Origin: an uncultured Polycyclovorans sp.
GTDB lineage: Bacteria > Pseudomonadota > Gammaproteobacteria > Nevskiales > Nevskiaceae
Assembly (NCBI GenBank): GCA_936928855.1
Contig: CAKZHZ010000078.1
Location: 1-64,000 of the forward strand
Direction: 5' to 3'
DNA length: 64,000 bases
Shown here: piece by piece, positions 1 through 8,182 of the stretch
Numbering within the stretch: position 1 is the first letter of the stretch
How the letters are laid out: each line of letters opens with the position of its first letter
Program-made: the position numbers and the translations under genes
Notes under the pieces: model-generated
What the model was told of the DNA's origin: nothing
What the model saw: only the letters and a program-made list of their open reading frames with translations
Databases searched by the model: none

Positions 1-1310
1 ACATCCACCTCATTATTGGTCAAACTGCCTTGCGTACTGACATTGCCCTGTACCTCCAAATTGCCGACTACCCGGATACTGCTGGCCTGCAAGCTAATCT
101 CGTGGGAAGCCGGATTAAGCGTTATACTGGCAGTGCCATCATCCGAACGCAGTTGCACACTGTCGGCGGAAATACCGCCAATCACCCTGGGCTGCGAACG
201 CACGCCCACCAGTGCAAAAGCATCCGACAGATCATGCCTGCGTACCTCAAACGGGGCCTGTACCCCGCCGTTTTGCCACCACAGGTCAATACAGCGCGAG
301 GCAAATACCAGCAGGCACTCATCCCCGGCCTTGACCGGAAAAGTGAGGGTACAGCCACCCCCGGATGGAAAATGCAGCGGTATATCATGCAGCACCGGCA
401 GGTCCAGCAGCGAGATGGCCGCCAGCCGGGAGTGCTCAATGCCGGAGCGCAGGGCGGCAGTCTGCAGGGCCTTCTCGACACTCTTCAGTGCGGAGAACTG
501 CACGTTGCCGCTGCGCCCGCGCGTGAGCTCGAACGGCGAGGTGTCGCCCCGCCACCACACCAGCACGTCTTGTGGATAGCCTGTGGCGGCGGTTGAGGGG
601 TCGATGGCGATCCAGCGCTCGCCGTTGTTCACTTCGAGCCAGACGCGGGGCTGCAGGTCACGCGCGCCGTCGACCAGCGGGATGCCCCAGGACAGTCGGG
701 CCGGAATTCGGGCGCCAGCCAGCATGCTGACGGCCAGCCGTGCGCGCTCCTCGGCCCCGGCCTCGCGGGACAGCAGGACGCTGACATTGTTGGACGGTTG
801 GCGGTGGTTCAGCTCGCGCACCAGCGCGACCGAGAACGACAGGATGTCAGCGCTTCGGGCACGGACTTCGTCCAGCACCGCGAGAATCGCCGAGCGGTAT
901 GGCTCCTCGTACTGTGCCTCCGTCGGTAGTGCGGGAACGCCTTGCGCCAGATCAGGTTCCATCGAACGTACCACGCTGGCGCGGTAGTACAGGGCCTGTG
1001 GGCCACTGGGGCGGCGCGTGGTCCAGATCGCCTGACGTTGATTGCCGAGATCCTCGGTGGCCAGGCCGTAGCCTCGCGAGATGAAATTCTCGTCGAGCAT
1101 GGTGAAGCCAGGCGGGTCTTTGGGCAGAAGCAAGGTCGCTTTGGCAGCCGCGCCCGTCGGATCGAAGGTCAGTCGCGCCTCGACGGTCCAGGTATCGACC
1201 GTTTCCGTGGCGCGCACCGGGTAGCCCAGTGCCAGCCACTTGTAGGCGGCAATGCTACCCCCCACCACCATCAGGAGAAATGCGAGCAGCGGGACATGCC
1301 AGCGGGTCAT
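1..1310 (-). CDS. Inactive transglutaminase-like protein joined in frame to phage gp138-like spike (partial, chimeric)
   Basis: The reading frame is open from an ATG at 1310 to the window edge with no stop. Residues 1 to about 300 match the N-terminal part of inactive transglutaminase proteins: one N-terminal membrane anchor, then a periplasmic transglutaminase-like fold (WGIPLVDGARD, VWLEVNNGERWIAIDPSTA). Family members normally continue into seven membrane helices. Here, after about LLDLPV (near position 385-405), the frame continues as a phage baseplate-spike protein of the gp138 family (IPLHFPSGGG, LTFPVKAGDECLLVF, WWQNGGVQ, HDLSDAFALVG), then a beta-helix-like repeat. The gene starts 34 bases after the protease gene at 1345-1890, as in the known protease/transglutaminase/ATP-grasp module. 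The identity of both halves is fairly certain. Whether the joint is biological or an assembly artefact is not. Confidence 0.75.
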   Translation of the reverse strand, partial: MTRWHVPLLAFLLMVVGGSIAAYKWLALGYPVRATETVDTWTVEARLTFDPTGAAAKATLLLPKDPPGFTMLDENFISRGYGLATEDLGNQRQAIWTTRRPSGPQALYYRASVVRSMEPDLAQGVPALPTEAQYEEPYRSAILAVLDEVRARSADILSFSVALVRELNHRQPSNNVSVLLSREAGAEERARLAVSMLAGARIPARLSWGIPLVDGARDLQPRVWLEVNNGERWIAIDPSTAATGYPQDVLVWWRGDTSPFELTRGRSGNVQFSALKSVEKALQTAALRSGIEHSRLAAISLLDLPVLHDIPLHFPSGGGCTLTFPVKAGDECLLVFASRCIDLWWQNGGVQAPFEVRRHDLSDAFALVGVRSQPRVIGGISADSVQLRSDDGTASITLNPASHEISLQASSIRVVGNLEVQGNVSTQGSLTNNEVD

Positions 1311-1344
1311 GGAAGGGCGTTCGCCATAGGAAGTAGGGGAGGGC

Positions 1345-1890
1345 TCAGTCCGCCTCGACGGCGCGCTTGAGCTGCTTGCAGCGCGGTTCGTCCAGGTAGG
1401 TGGAGCCGGAATCCACCGCGACATGATCGCGCAGGAAGTTGCGGCCGATCAGGACCTGATAGATGAACTCAGTGCGGTCGATGAGGGAAAACTGTCGCTT
1501 GCGGTAGACGTTGCCCACGCACATGCCCAGTTCGACGACCGGACGCCGCTGCGTTTCGCCGCCGTGTCGCACGATGCGGACATGGCGAACGATGGGCGCC
1601 TCGAAGGTCACATGGTTCTCGGGGTTTTCCGGGTCTTCGACGTCGAAGCGAATCCAGCTCTCGCCGTCCCGCTTGAACCGCTTCTGGTTAAGGGCATTGA
1701 GCGATGAGGTGGTGGCGCCCGTATCCAGCTTGGCCTTCAGCCGGATGGACGGGTCTGTGAACTCCACGAACTCCACCCACCCCAGGATATCGAGGTGGCG
1801 CGCCTTGGCGTCCTGCTGGTCGGCAACGGCCGACAGCGGGCCAAGTGCGCTGATCAGGGCGGCAGCGGCCGCGAGCGCAACACGAAGCAT
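1345..1890 (-). CDS. Retropepsin-like aspartic protease (ATP-dependent zinc protease family)
   Basis: This 181-residue protein has an N-terminal signal sequence (about residues 1-24, alanine-rich, ending near AVADQQ) and one retropepsin domain. The catalytic motif is DTGATTSSLNA near residue 57, and the conserved C-terminal block is YQVLIGRNFLRDHVAVDSG. The family belongs to a widespread proteobacterial cluster with an inactive transglutaminase and a RimK-like ATP-grasp ligase. The transglutaminase gene follows 34 bases downstream on the same strand, and the ligase would lie outside the window. The protein is expected to be periplasmic or exported. Its substrate is unknown. The start at 1890 gives a complete signal peptide. 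Confidence 0.85.
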   Translation of the reverse strand: MLRVALAAAAALISALGPLSAVADQQDAKARHLDILGWVEFVEFTDPSIRLKAKLDTGATTSSLNALNQKRFKRDGESWIRFDVEDPENPENHVTFEAPIVRHVRIVRHGGETQRRPVVELGMCVGNVYRKRQFSLIDRTEFIYQVLIGRNFLRDHVAVDSGSTYLDEPRCKQLKRAVEAD

Positions 1891-1994
1891 GGGCGATCAG
1901 GTCTTATTGAGTGAGTTGATCCTGTCAGACGCCTATCATCGCACAGAGTTTCGCCTGCTAGGCAGGGACCGGTGTCCGGTACACTGCGCGCCTT

Positions 1995-2033
1995 GCCCCG
2001 GTAGCTCAGTGGATAGAGCAACCGCCTCCTAAG
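1995..2033 (+). tRNA. tRNA-Arg(CCU), 5' half, interrupted by island
   Basis: The sequence from GCCCCGGTAGCTCAGTGGAT onward gives the acceptor 5' strand, the D arm, the 5' anticodon stem ACCGC and the loop CTCCTAA (anticodon CCT). It then leaves the tRNA and enters island DNA. Joining it to 45040-45088 restores an almost complete cloverleaf (acceptor GCCCCGG with TCGGGGC, anticodon stem ACCGC with GCGGT). A tRNA cannot be made from this half alone. Confidence 0.92.
2022..2033 (+). other. attL core
   Basis: This 12-base core CCGCCTCCTAAG is identical to 45040-45051. It contains the seven-base anticodon loop CTCCTAA, the usual crossover region for integrases that attack the anticodon arm. After the core the island continues with GGAAGGCATAGG, which does not restore the tRNA. 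Confidence 0.88.
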
Positions 2034-2153
2034 GGAAGGCATAGGCGCATGTAAGCACCTGATTCACATCATAACTCATTGAAAGTAAACAACAAAAACG
2101 TTGCGCGTCTTTGCGGAACATTGCGCGAATTTGCGCCATTGTGCTTGTTCGGA

Positions 2154-2170
2154 GCAGATATAGAGCAGAT
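2154..2170 (+). repeat. Integrase arm-type repeat, left copy
   Basis: GCAGATATAGAGCAGAT is present here, about 120 bases inside attL. An identical copy lies at 44962-44978, about 60 bases inside attR, in the same orientation. Paired terminal copies like this are expected for arm-type integrase binding sites. The assignment is by position and repetition only. Confidence 0.7.
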
Positions 2171-2194
2171 AGGGCGGCTCCGTAGCAATTCCGC

Positions 2195-2210
2195 GTTTCG
2201 CATGCGGAAC
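2195..2210. repeat. Island palindrome, variant copy (one mismatch)
   Basis: GTTTCGCATGCGGAAC differs at one base from the exact island palindrome GTTTCGCATGCGAAAC. It is the copy closest to attL and lies upstream of the short plus-strand frame at 2259-2402. Confidence 0.75.
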
Positions 2211-2258
2211 GACAATCACCTGTTCGGATGATTGGCGCAGTTAACGCGGATCGACGGG

Positions 2259-2402
2259 ATGCTGGGGGTTGCAATACCACGCGATTTAGCACAAGCTATA
2301 TGCCAAGACGACGGATCGGTTGAGGTCTCGCAAGAGATCAACAGCGTCTTCTCTCCGGGCGACCGGGCCACGCGTGAGCGAGATAGCCGCAAGGTGAAGT
2401 AG
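2259..2402 (+). CDS. Possible 47-residue protein
   Basis: A short open frame begins at ATG 2259 (an in-frame TTG lies at 2232) and ends with TAG at 2400-2402. The peptide is MLGVAIPRDLAQAICQDDGS and onward, with a charged C-terminus. It lies 49 bases after the variant palindrome and 17 bases before a strong hairpin, so the layout resembles a small transcription unit. No family is recognised, and it could be chance or the remnant of a larger gene. Confidence 0.3.
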   Translation: MLGVAIPRDLAQAICQDDGSVEVSQEINSVFSPGDRATRERDSRKVK

Positions 2403-2418
2403 AAACCGAGTACATATG

Positions 2419-2440
2419 AAGGGCGCCTCCGGGCGCCCTT
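2419..2440. terminator. Hairpin between convergent units
   Basis: A nine-base-pair stem (AAGGGCGCC with GGGCGCCCTT) has a four-base loop and is followed on the plus strand by the T-rich CGCCTTTCT. It lies just after the stop of the minus-strand gene at 2448 and could serve either direction. Confidence 0.55.
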
Positions 2441-2447
2441 CGCCTTT

Positions 2448-2981
2448 CTAGCGGCGGCCTTTGAAGTTGACTTGCTCGTTCCGGAAAACCTTCGCTGCGA
2501 GCACCTTGAATCGTACCTGCCCAGCAGTGGGATTGGGGTTCGGGTCGCAGTAGGCTGACTCGACGAATAGGGAGAGGTGGCAGCCGTCAACCTGCCTACG
2601 TCTGAGTGTGAAGAACACACCGTACTGCGGCTGCGCGGGGTCAATCGTCTCGAAGCGGACGTAGTTGCGACGCTCGTGCGTCTGCTGGACTTTCGCGTTC
2701 GGCAGGTTCTGCATGATGGCAGGCAGGTTCAACGACCACCGATACCGCTGCCGACAGAAAACCCGCCGTTGCTTGTGGTCCATCCACAACAGATCGGGCT
2801 CGCTTGAGCCATCAACGAAGTGATCTGTGAAGCAGTGAGAGCTATACCGAACTCCGATCTCTAACGCTGGCGGAACACCTGGGACAGCAGGTGTGATTGG
2901 GCACGTTAGTGAGATCGGCGCCAAATGTGAAAGGTCAACGGCTGCGCCGTCAACGGAAAATGGTGGCCAAGCGTCCGACAT
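2448..2981 (-). CDS. Conserved hypothetical protein of mobile elements
   Basis: This 177-residue protein has no signal peptide or membrane segment. It has a central tract VRYSSHCFTDHF, then DHKQRRVFCRQRYRWSLNLP, and a C-terminal YGVFFTLRRR and LSLFVESAYC. It reads like a compact soluble domain of a family I associate with plasmids and integrative elements, but no function can be given. It is monocistronic. An exact copy of the island palindrome lies 29 bases upstream of its ATG (3011-3026), consistent with an operator. A hairpin follows its stop. Confidence 0.7.
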   Translation of the reverse strand: MSDAWPPFSVDGAAVDLSHLAPISLTCPITPAVPGVPPALEIGVRYSSHCFTDHFVDGSSEPDLLWMDHKQRRVFCRQRYRWSLNLPAIMQNLPNAKVQQTHERRNYVRFETIDPAQPQYGVFFTLRRRQVDGCHLSLFVESAYCDPNPNPTAGQVRFKVLAAKVFRNEQVNFKGRR

Positions 2982-3010
2982 CAGCGGTCCATGTGGATTC
3001 GTGGGGTCAA

Positions 3011-3026
3011 GTTTCGCATGCGAAAC
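3011..3026. promoter_or_regulatory. Island palindrome, exact copy, upstream of 2981 start
   Basis: GTTTCGCATGCGAAAC occurs exactly, 29 bases in front of the minus-strand start at 2981. The position suits a repressor site overlapping the promoter or leader. Confidence 0.8.
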
Positions 3027-3332
3027 GTCAGCCCCCGAAACTTCGCCATCGCGCTACGGCCGGCCCTAATGCGCTCGCCGTAGCACGACACCAGCGCCCG
3101 GACCGCCAGCGGCTCTGCAGCTGAATCTCCGGCGCCGCCGTGAAACCTGCCGCGAGCAGGATCCTGCGTTGGCCCTACCCGCGTAGTGTGCGCCGATCTT
3201 TGCTGGCTCCAATATGGCGATCTGTGACAGCGGGCAGCCAGGCTGCGCGCCGAACTGCGCACTCACAGCGCAAGCCGAACGATAAGTCGATCAAGCACGG
3301 CGACAAGCCGGCGGCGACTCCGCGCCCAGCGC
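3027..3332. other. Spacer with no recognisable gene
   Basis: Open frames exist on both strands here but none has a convincing start, ribosome-binding site or protein-like composition. No repeat or RNA signature was found. Confidence 0.5.
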
Positions 3333-3587
3333 CTAATCGATCGCGGGTTCCACGCTGATGATCCGGATCATGTCAGGCTCCAATGCGAGCAGGGTTGGGC
3401 CTTGATGGTAAGGCTCGGCCCAGGCGCCCTCCCAGTCGTCGATTGCGGCAATCCCAAGTCGGCGCGCTTGCTCAACGGCAACTGCTTCACTTGCTTGCTG
3501 GAACTCTCCGCATCCGAACGCCCAGAACCATGATCGGTTGCCAACTTCCGCGCCGTAGAGCAATGGCATGTTCGCGAAAAGCGTTGT
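3333..3587 (-). pseudogene. C-terminal body of a small island gene cut by the IS block
   Basis: The minus-strand frame is open from the IS3 boundary into TTLFANMPLLYGAEVGN and ends with MIRIISVEPAID. It looks protein-like, with aromatic and charged residues well distributed. An internal ATG at 3569 exists, but the coding signal continues upstream of it to the insertion boundary. A matching orphan start (ATG with AAAAGGATG in front) lies at 20783 on the far side of the IS block. The inferred original product is a soluble protein of roughly 90 residues, family unknown. Confidence 0.6.
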
Positions 3588-5188
3588 TGGGGGGTGCGGC
3601 AGAAAACTTGGATTGGTTATGCAGCGATGCCGAGACTCATACGGTGCTCGGCGGGACTGCGGAAGCCCAGCGAACTCTTGATCCGCACGTCGTTATACCA
3701 GCGGATGTAGGCGTCCAACGCCACCACGAACTCTTCGATGGTCGTCGAGAGCCAGTCCCGGGCGAAGAACATCTCGGTCTTCAATCGACCAAAGAAGCCC
3801 TCGCATGCAGCGTTGTCCGGCGAGCATCCCTTGCGTGACATCGAGCGGACCAGCTTTGCGTCGGCGATGCGGTTCAGCCAACCCGGCCACCGATAGTGAC
3901 CGCCGCGATCCGAATGCACCACGGGCCGCTCGCCGCTGGCAGCGACCTTGTCGATTGCGGCGTCCAGCATCGTGTTGACCAACTCGGCATTCGGCCTCGT
4001 GCCGATGGACCAACTCACGACCATGCCGTCGAAACAATCGATCATGGGCGATAGATACACCTTGCCAGCCGGGATCTGGAACTCCGTGATGTCGGTGAGC
4101 CACTTCTCGTTCGGCGCGCCGGCGCTGAAGTCGCGGTTCAGCAGGTTGTCAGGCGCTGGACTGATCTCGCCCATGTACGAGCCGTAACGACGGCGCTTGC
4201 TCGCCGCGGCGACCAGGCACTCCTGCTTCATGAGACGGCGCACGACCTTCTCCGAGATCTTCACGCACTGATCGCTCAGCGAGGCGTGGAGCCGCCGATA
4301 GCCGTAGCAGCGGTAGTTGCGCTCGAAAATATCGGTCATGGCCTGGCGCACCTGGGCGTACTTGTCGCCCCCCTCGAGCCGGGCCCGATGGTAGAAGTAG
4401 GAGCTGCGTGGCAAGTGCAGTTCGCAAAGCAGTTCCGTCACCGTGTAATTTGACCTCAGGGCATCAACCAGCAGCGTCTTCTCCCGATTCGTCAGGGGTT
4501 GCCGATCGATGCCCAGTTCTTTTTTTAAGAGTTCGTTGGCTTTGTTCAGCAAGTCCTTCTCGAGTTGAAGTCGCCTGATGTCCCGTCGCAGCGTCTCAAG
4601 CTGCTGTTCCAGTTCGGCACGGTCAGAGTTTTCTGGGGCGTCCTGTTTGCGCTTCATGGGTGCGGGTGCGTCGTGACCGAGCAATTGGTTCTTCCACTTA
4701 TACAGCGAGTCCCGAGACACACCAATGTCGTCTGCCACCGCCTGCGCGCTGGCCGGGCGCAGGCAGAAAGCGATGACGGCAGACTGCTTGGCTTCGGGCG
4801 CCAGCTCCTGCGATCGACCAACCACGCGCGCGCCCTGCTGTGGATACAGCTCTTGAAGCCACGCGGACAGCAGTGATCTCGAGGGATAGCCCAGCGCTCT
4901 GATCGTCGCTGCAATGCACCGACCGTCCGCGAGGTAGTGCTCGACAGCCCGTTGCTTCTGGGCCTGCGAAAACTTCGGCCGTCGCGTGTAGCCGGCCGTC
5001 AGGTCGTGCCGCTGCTCGTGCTCTCGGTGCCAGGCCTTGAGCGCGTTCTTCGTCGGATAGCCCAGTTGCCGGATGGTCAAACCAACACGCTTGCCCAGCT
5101 TGATGTAGAGCCGCACGGCACGAAGCCGATCCTCGTATGAATACATGAACTACCCTCCAGGTAGTCCAAGATTTCGTCCGCACCCCCT
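3588..5188 (-). mobile_element. IS3-family insertion sequence
   Basis: Imperfect terminal inverted repeats are visible: near 3589-3612 the pattern GGGGGGTGCGG..GAAA.CTTGGA, and its complement near 5163-5187. One transposase gene fills the interior. The right tip abuts the left end of the IS21-family element with no spacer, and the first few bases of that IS21 end seem to be missing. This suggests insertion into, or deletion beside, the IS21 tip. No clear target duplication was identified. Confidence 0.8.
3617..5146 (-). CDS. IS3-family transposase, single-frame fusion
   Basis: The 509-residue transposase has N-terminal helix-turn-helix segments (YTRRPKFSQAQKQRAVEHYL, DDIGVSRDSLYKWKNQLLG) and a leucine-rich coiled coil near residues 175-215 (LETLRRDIRRLQLEKDLLNK). 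It ends in an rve/DDE catalytic core: D in WLTDITEF, D in HSDRGGHY, E in NAACEGFFGRLKTE. Most IS3 members make this protein by frameshifting between two frames. Here the two parts are continuous in one frame, although a run of seven A (minus strand, complement of 4520-4526) lies at the usual fusion point. The element appears intact. Confidence 0.93.
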   Translation of the reverse strand: MYSYEDRLRAVRLYIKLGKRVGLTIRQLGYPTKNALKAWHREHEQRHDLTAGYTRRPKFSQAQKQRAVEHYLADGRCIAATIRALGYPSRSLLSAWLQELYPQQGARVVGRSQELAPEAKQSAVIAFCLRPASAQAVADDIGVSRDSLYKWKNQLLGHDAPAPMKRKQDAPENSDRAELEQQLETLRRDIRRLQLEKDLLNKANELLKKELGIDRQPLTNREKTLLVDALRSNYTVTELLCELHLPRSSYFYHRARLEGGDKYAQVRQAMTDIFERNYRCYGYRRLHASLSDQCVKISEKVVRRLMKQECLVAAASKRRRYGSYMGEISPAPDNLLNRDFSAGAPNEKWLTDITEFQIPAGKVYLSPMIDCFDGMVVSWSIGTRPNAELVNTMLDAAIDKVAASGERPVVHSDRGGHYRWPGWLNRIADAKLVRSMSRKGCSPDNAACEGFFGRLKTEMFFARDWLSTTIEEFVVALDAYIRWYNDVRIKSSLGFRSPAEHRMSLGIAA

Positions 5189-5291
5189 TGCCGCTGACCG
5201 AAAACTGACCCAGTAGAGGCTGTTCTGCCGACTGAAAACTGACCCAGGTGTTCAACTGCTTCTGCTCAATTATTGAGCAGGAGAACACAGG

Positions 5292-6800
5292 GTGATCAGT
5301 ATGGAAATGATGGGCAAAATTCGGCGGATGTATTTCCGCGACAAGCTGTCGCTGCATGAGATAGCCAAGCGCACCGGGCTGGCGCGCAACACGATTCGCA
5401 AGTGGGTCAGAGCACCTGAGGCCAAGCCGCCGGTCTACCAACGCCGCGCGATCTTCAACAAACTCAGCCCTTTTCACGCCACGCTGGAGCAGGCGCTAAA
5501 AGCCGATTTGCTGCGGCCCAAGCAACAGCGGCGCAGTGCCAAGGCGCTGTTGGCGCAAATCAAAGCCGATGGTTATGACGGTGGCTACAGCCAGCTCACC
5601 GCGTTTATCCGTGCCTGGCGAGGGGGACAGGGCAAGGCGTCGCAGGCCTTTGTGCCGCTGACCTTTGCTCTTGGCGAGGCGTTTCAGTTTGACTGGAGCG
5701 AGGAAGGCTTGCTGGTCGGCGGCATTTACCGGCGTATGCAGGTGGCACATCTGAAGCTGTGTGCCAGCCGTGTGTTCTGGCTTGTGGCGTATCCGAGCCA
5801 GGGCCATGAGATGTTATTTGACGCCCATACACGCTCGTTCGGCGCCTTGGGCGGCGTGCCGCGCCGGGGCATCTACGACAACATGAAGACCGCCGTCGAC
5901 AAGGTCAATAAGGGCAAAGGCCGGGCGGTGAATGCGCGCTTTGCGGTGATGTGCGCGCATTACCTGTTCGATCCGGACTTCTGCAACGTCGCCGCTGGTT
6001 GGGAAAAGGGCATCGTTGAAAAGAACGTGCAAGACAGCCGCAGGCGTATCTGGCTAGACGCCCAGGACTGCCAGTTTCACTCCTTCGAGGAACTCAATGC
6101 CTGGCTGGGCCAGCGCTGCCGCGCGCTTTGGAACGAGCTGACGCACCCTCAATACAGCGGGCTGAGTGTAGCCGAAGTGCTGGAGTTGGAGCGCGCTGAA
6201 CTGATGCCTGTGCCAGCGCCATTCGACGGTTACGTCGAGCGGCCTGCGCGGGTCTCCAGCACCTGCCTGGTCAGCGTCGGGCGCAACCGCTACTCGGTGC
6301 CGTGTGAGTACGCGGGTAAGTGGGTCAGCAGCCGTTTGTATCCGACGCGAATCGAGGTAGTGGCTGACGACGCGCTGATCGCCAGCCATGTCCGCTTGCT
6401 GGATCGCGACCAGGTCAGCTATGACTGGCAGCACTACCTCCCGCTGATCGAACGCAAGCCCGGTGCGCTGCGCAACGGCGCGCCCTTTGCTGATCTGCCG
6501 GCGCCGCTGCGTCAGCTTAAGCACGGTCTGGGGCGTCATGCCGGCGGTGACCGGATCATGGCGCAAGTTCTGGCTGCCGTACCGGTCGCCGGGCTCGATG
6601 CGGTGCTGGTGGCTGTTGAGCTGGTACTGGAAAGCGGCAGCCTGAGCGCCGAACACATCCTCAATGTCGTGGCGCGCCTGGCCGCGACCGAACCACCACC
6701 CAGCGTCGAAACCCACTTGTCGCTCAAGGAAGCCCCCGTCGCTAACACGGCGCGCTACGACCGCCTGCGTGGCCAGGCCGAGGAGGTCGGTCATGCGTGA
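5292..6800 (+). CDS. istA: IS21-family transposase IstA
   Basis: The 502-residue DDE transposase has an N-terminal helix-turn-helix (LSLHEIAKRTGLARNTIRKW) and an rve core with D in FQFDWSEEGLLVGG, D in RGIYDNMKTAVDK and E in VEKNVQDSRRRI. The C-terminal domain is the Mu-transposase-like region of the family. A GTG start at 5292 is preferred because AGGAG lies about nine bases upstream, whereas ATG 5301 is too far away. The stop overlaps istB by eight bases, indicating translational coupling. Confidence 0.94.
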   Translation: MISMEMMGKIRRMYFRDKLSLHEIAKRTGLARNTIRKWVRAPEAKPPVYQRRAIFNKLSPFHATLEQALKADLLRPKQQRRSAKALLAQIKADGYDGGYSQLTAFIRAWRGGQGKASQAFVPLTFALGEAFQFDWSEEGLLVGGIYRRMQVAHLKLCASRVFWLVAYPSQGHEMLFDAHTRSFGALGGVPRRGIYDNMKTAVDKVNKGKGRAVNARFAVMCAHYLFDPDFCNVAAGWEKGIVEKNVQDSRRRIWLDAQDCQFHSFEELNAWLGQRCRALWNELTHPQYSGLSVAEVLELERAELMPVPAPFDGYVERPARVSSTCLVSVGRNRYSVPCEYAGKWVSSRLYPTRIEVVADDALIASHVRLLDRDQVSYDWQHYLPLIERKPGALRNGAPFADLPAPLRQLKHGLGRHAGGDRIMAQVLAAVPVAGLDAVLVAVELVLESGSLSAEHILNVVARLAATEPPPSVETHLSLKEAPVANTARYDRLRGQAEEVGHA

Positions 6801-7596
6801 TTTGATGGCGGAACTCAAGGAGCTGCGCCTGCACGGCATGGCCACGGCCTGGGCGGAGTTAACTGCACAGGGTGAGTCGAACACAGCCTCGTCCAAGTGG
6901 CTGCTCGAACACCTGCTGGAACAAGAGCACACAGATCGCGCCATGCGCTCGGTGAGCCACCAGATGAACATGGCCAAGCTGCCGATGCACCGCGATCTGG
7001 CCAGCTTCGATTTCAACGCCTCTAGCGCCGACGCACGCTTGATCAGCGAGCTGGCCAGCCTGGCCTTTACCGACACCGCGCAGAACGTGGTGCTGATCGG
7101 TGGGCCAGGCACCGGTAAAACCCACCTAGCCACCGCGCTGGCCGTGTCCGGCATCACCCGGCACGGTAAGCGCGTGCGCTTCTACTCCACGGTCGATTTG
7201 GTCAATCTGCTGGAGCGCGAAAAACACGACGGCAAAGCCGGGCGGATCGCCCAGGCATTGCTGCGCATGGATCTGGTCATCCTCGACGAACTGGGTTATC
7301 TGCCGTTCAGCCAGGCTGGCGGTGCGTTGCTGTTTCACCTGCTGTCCAAGCTGTACGAACACACCAGCGTGGTGATCACCACCAACCTGAGCTTCGCCGA
7401 ATGGTCGAGCGTGTTCGGCGACGCCAAGATGACCACCGCCCTGCTGGATCGGCTGACCCACCACTGCCACATCGTCGAAACCGGTAACGAGTCCTATCGC
7501 CTGCAACACAGTAGCTTGGCGGCCCAGGCCAAGATCAAATCACGGGAGCGAAAGCGTAAGGGCGGCCAGGAACCGGAGGACGATGAGCCGTTCTGA
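6793..7596 (+). CDS. istB: IS21-family helper ATPase IstB
   Basis: This 267-residue AAA+ ATPase related to DnaC acts as target selector and activator for IstA. Walker A is GGPGTGKTHLATAL (near residue 105), Walker B is LVILDELGYLPF, and sensor 1 is VVITTNLSFAEW. The C-terminus is basic (KSRERKRKGG). The ATG at 6793 overlaps the end of istA and has GAGG in front. The gene is full length. Its 3' third recurs without the rest at 20275-20574. Confidence 0.94.
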   Translation: MRDLMAELKELRLHGMATAWAELTAQGESNTASSKWLLEHLLEQEHTDRAMRSVSHQMNMAKLPMHRDLASFDFNASSADARLISELASLAFTDTAQNVVLIGGPGTGKTHLATALAVSGITRHGKRVRFYSTVDLVNLLEREKHDGKAGRIAQALLRMDLVILDELGYLPFSQAGGALLFHLLSKLYEHTSVVITTNLSFAEWSSVFGDAKMTTALLDRLTHHCHIVETGNESYRLQHSSLAAQAKIKSRERKRKGGQEPEDDEPF

Positions 7597-7953
7597 TTTC
7601 ATGGCGACGACGGCCTGCTGCATGGCTGCATGTGGCAGGTCTTCAACAGCTGAACTGGGCTAGCGAAGGAGTGGGGGCAACAGCAGCTGCGCTGGTAGAC
7701 TTATCCACAGTTGCTGGTAACAAAATCAGCAATCCGCCCTGGGTCAAATTTCAATCGGCAGGGTGGGTCAATTTTCCATCAGCGCCAACAGCGCACGATC
7801 ACACGCAGGCCGCCTGATGAACCTAGCGCCCAGACAAGAAAGTCGGGGCGCCATTTTGTAGGCAGTATTTCTTCCTGAGCTTTACCTGGATCGGGTCTGA
7901 AAAAGCGCTGGCCAGCGCAAGCCAAAGCGCCAGTTACGGGAAGCTCAGTGGTG

Positions 7954-8158
7954 CTACTCCAGATCCAGATACTGAGCAATATGCTCAACCAGCTTCATGG
8001 GGTCACGGGTGTTCATCACGGTGAACATCAGGTCGCGTTTGCTGCGGGGGGAGGCGCTGGGAGCAGCGCTTGGCGGTGGCCTGCACCGCCGCGCTCGTGC
8101 CATGAATCTTGGCTGCGAGCAGTAGCGCTATCGTTGCGTCAGTGAGGTTCACAGTCAT
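7954..8158 (-). pseudogene. Frameshifted small gene remnant
   Basis: On the minus strand an ATG at 8158 opens MTVNLTDATIALLLAAKIHG, but the frame soon degenerates. A second frame nearby gives SKRDLMFTVMNTRDPMKLVE and ends at 7954. The two halves together look like one small protein broken by a frameshift next to the IS boundary. No family is recognised. Confidence 0.4.
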
Positions 8159-8182
8159 CCTTGCAGGAAAGAGAGGTTAGCG

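Larger units (their letters stand above)
5189..7790 (+). mobile_element. IS21-family insertion sequence (near-complete)
   Basis: The left end has two internal repeats of the type GACCGAAAACTGACCCAG and GACTGAAAACTGACCCAG (5194-5251). The right end has the inverted counterparts (7738-7783) and finishes with CAGCGCCAACA at 7790. It encodes istA and istB with the usual overlap. The outermost left bases look replaced by the IS3 end. The last 494 bases (7297-7790) recur identically at 20275-20768, so two copies once framed the intervening DNA. Confidence 0.9.
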
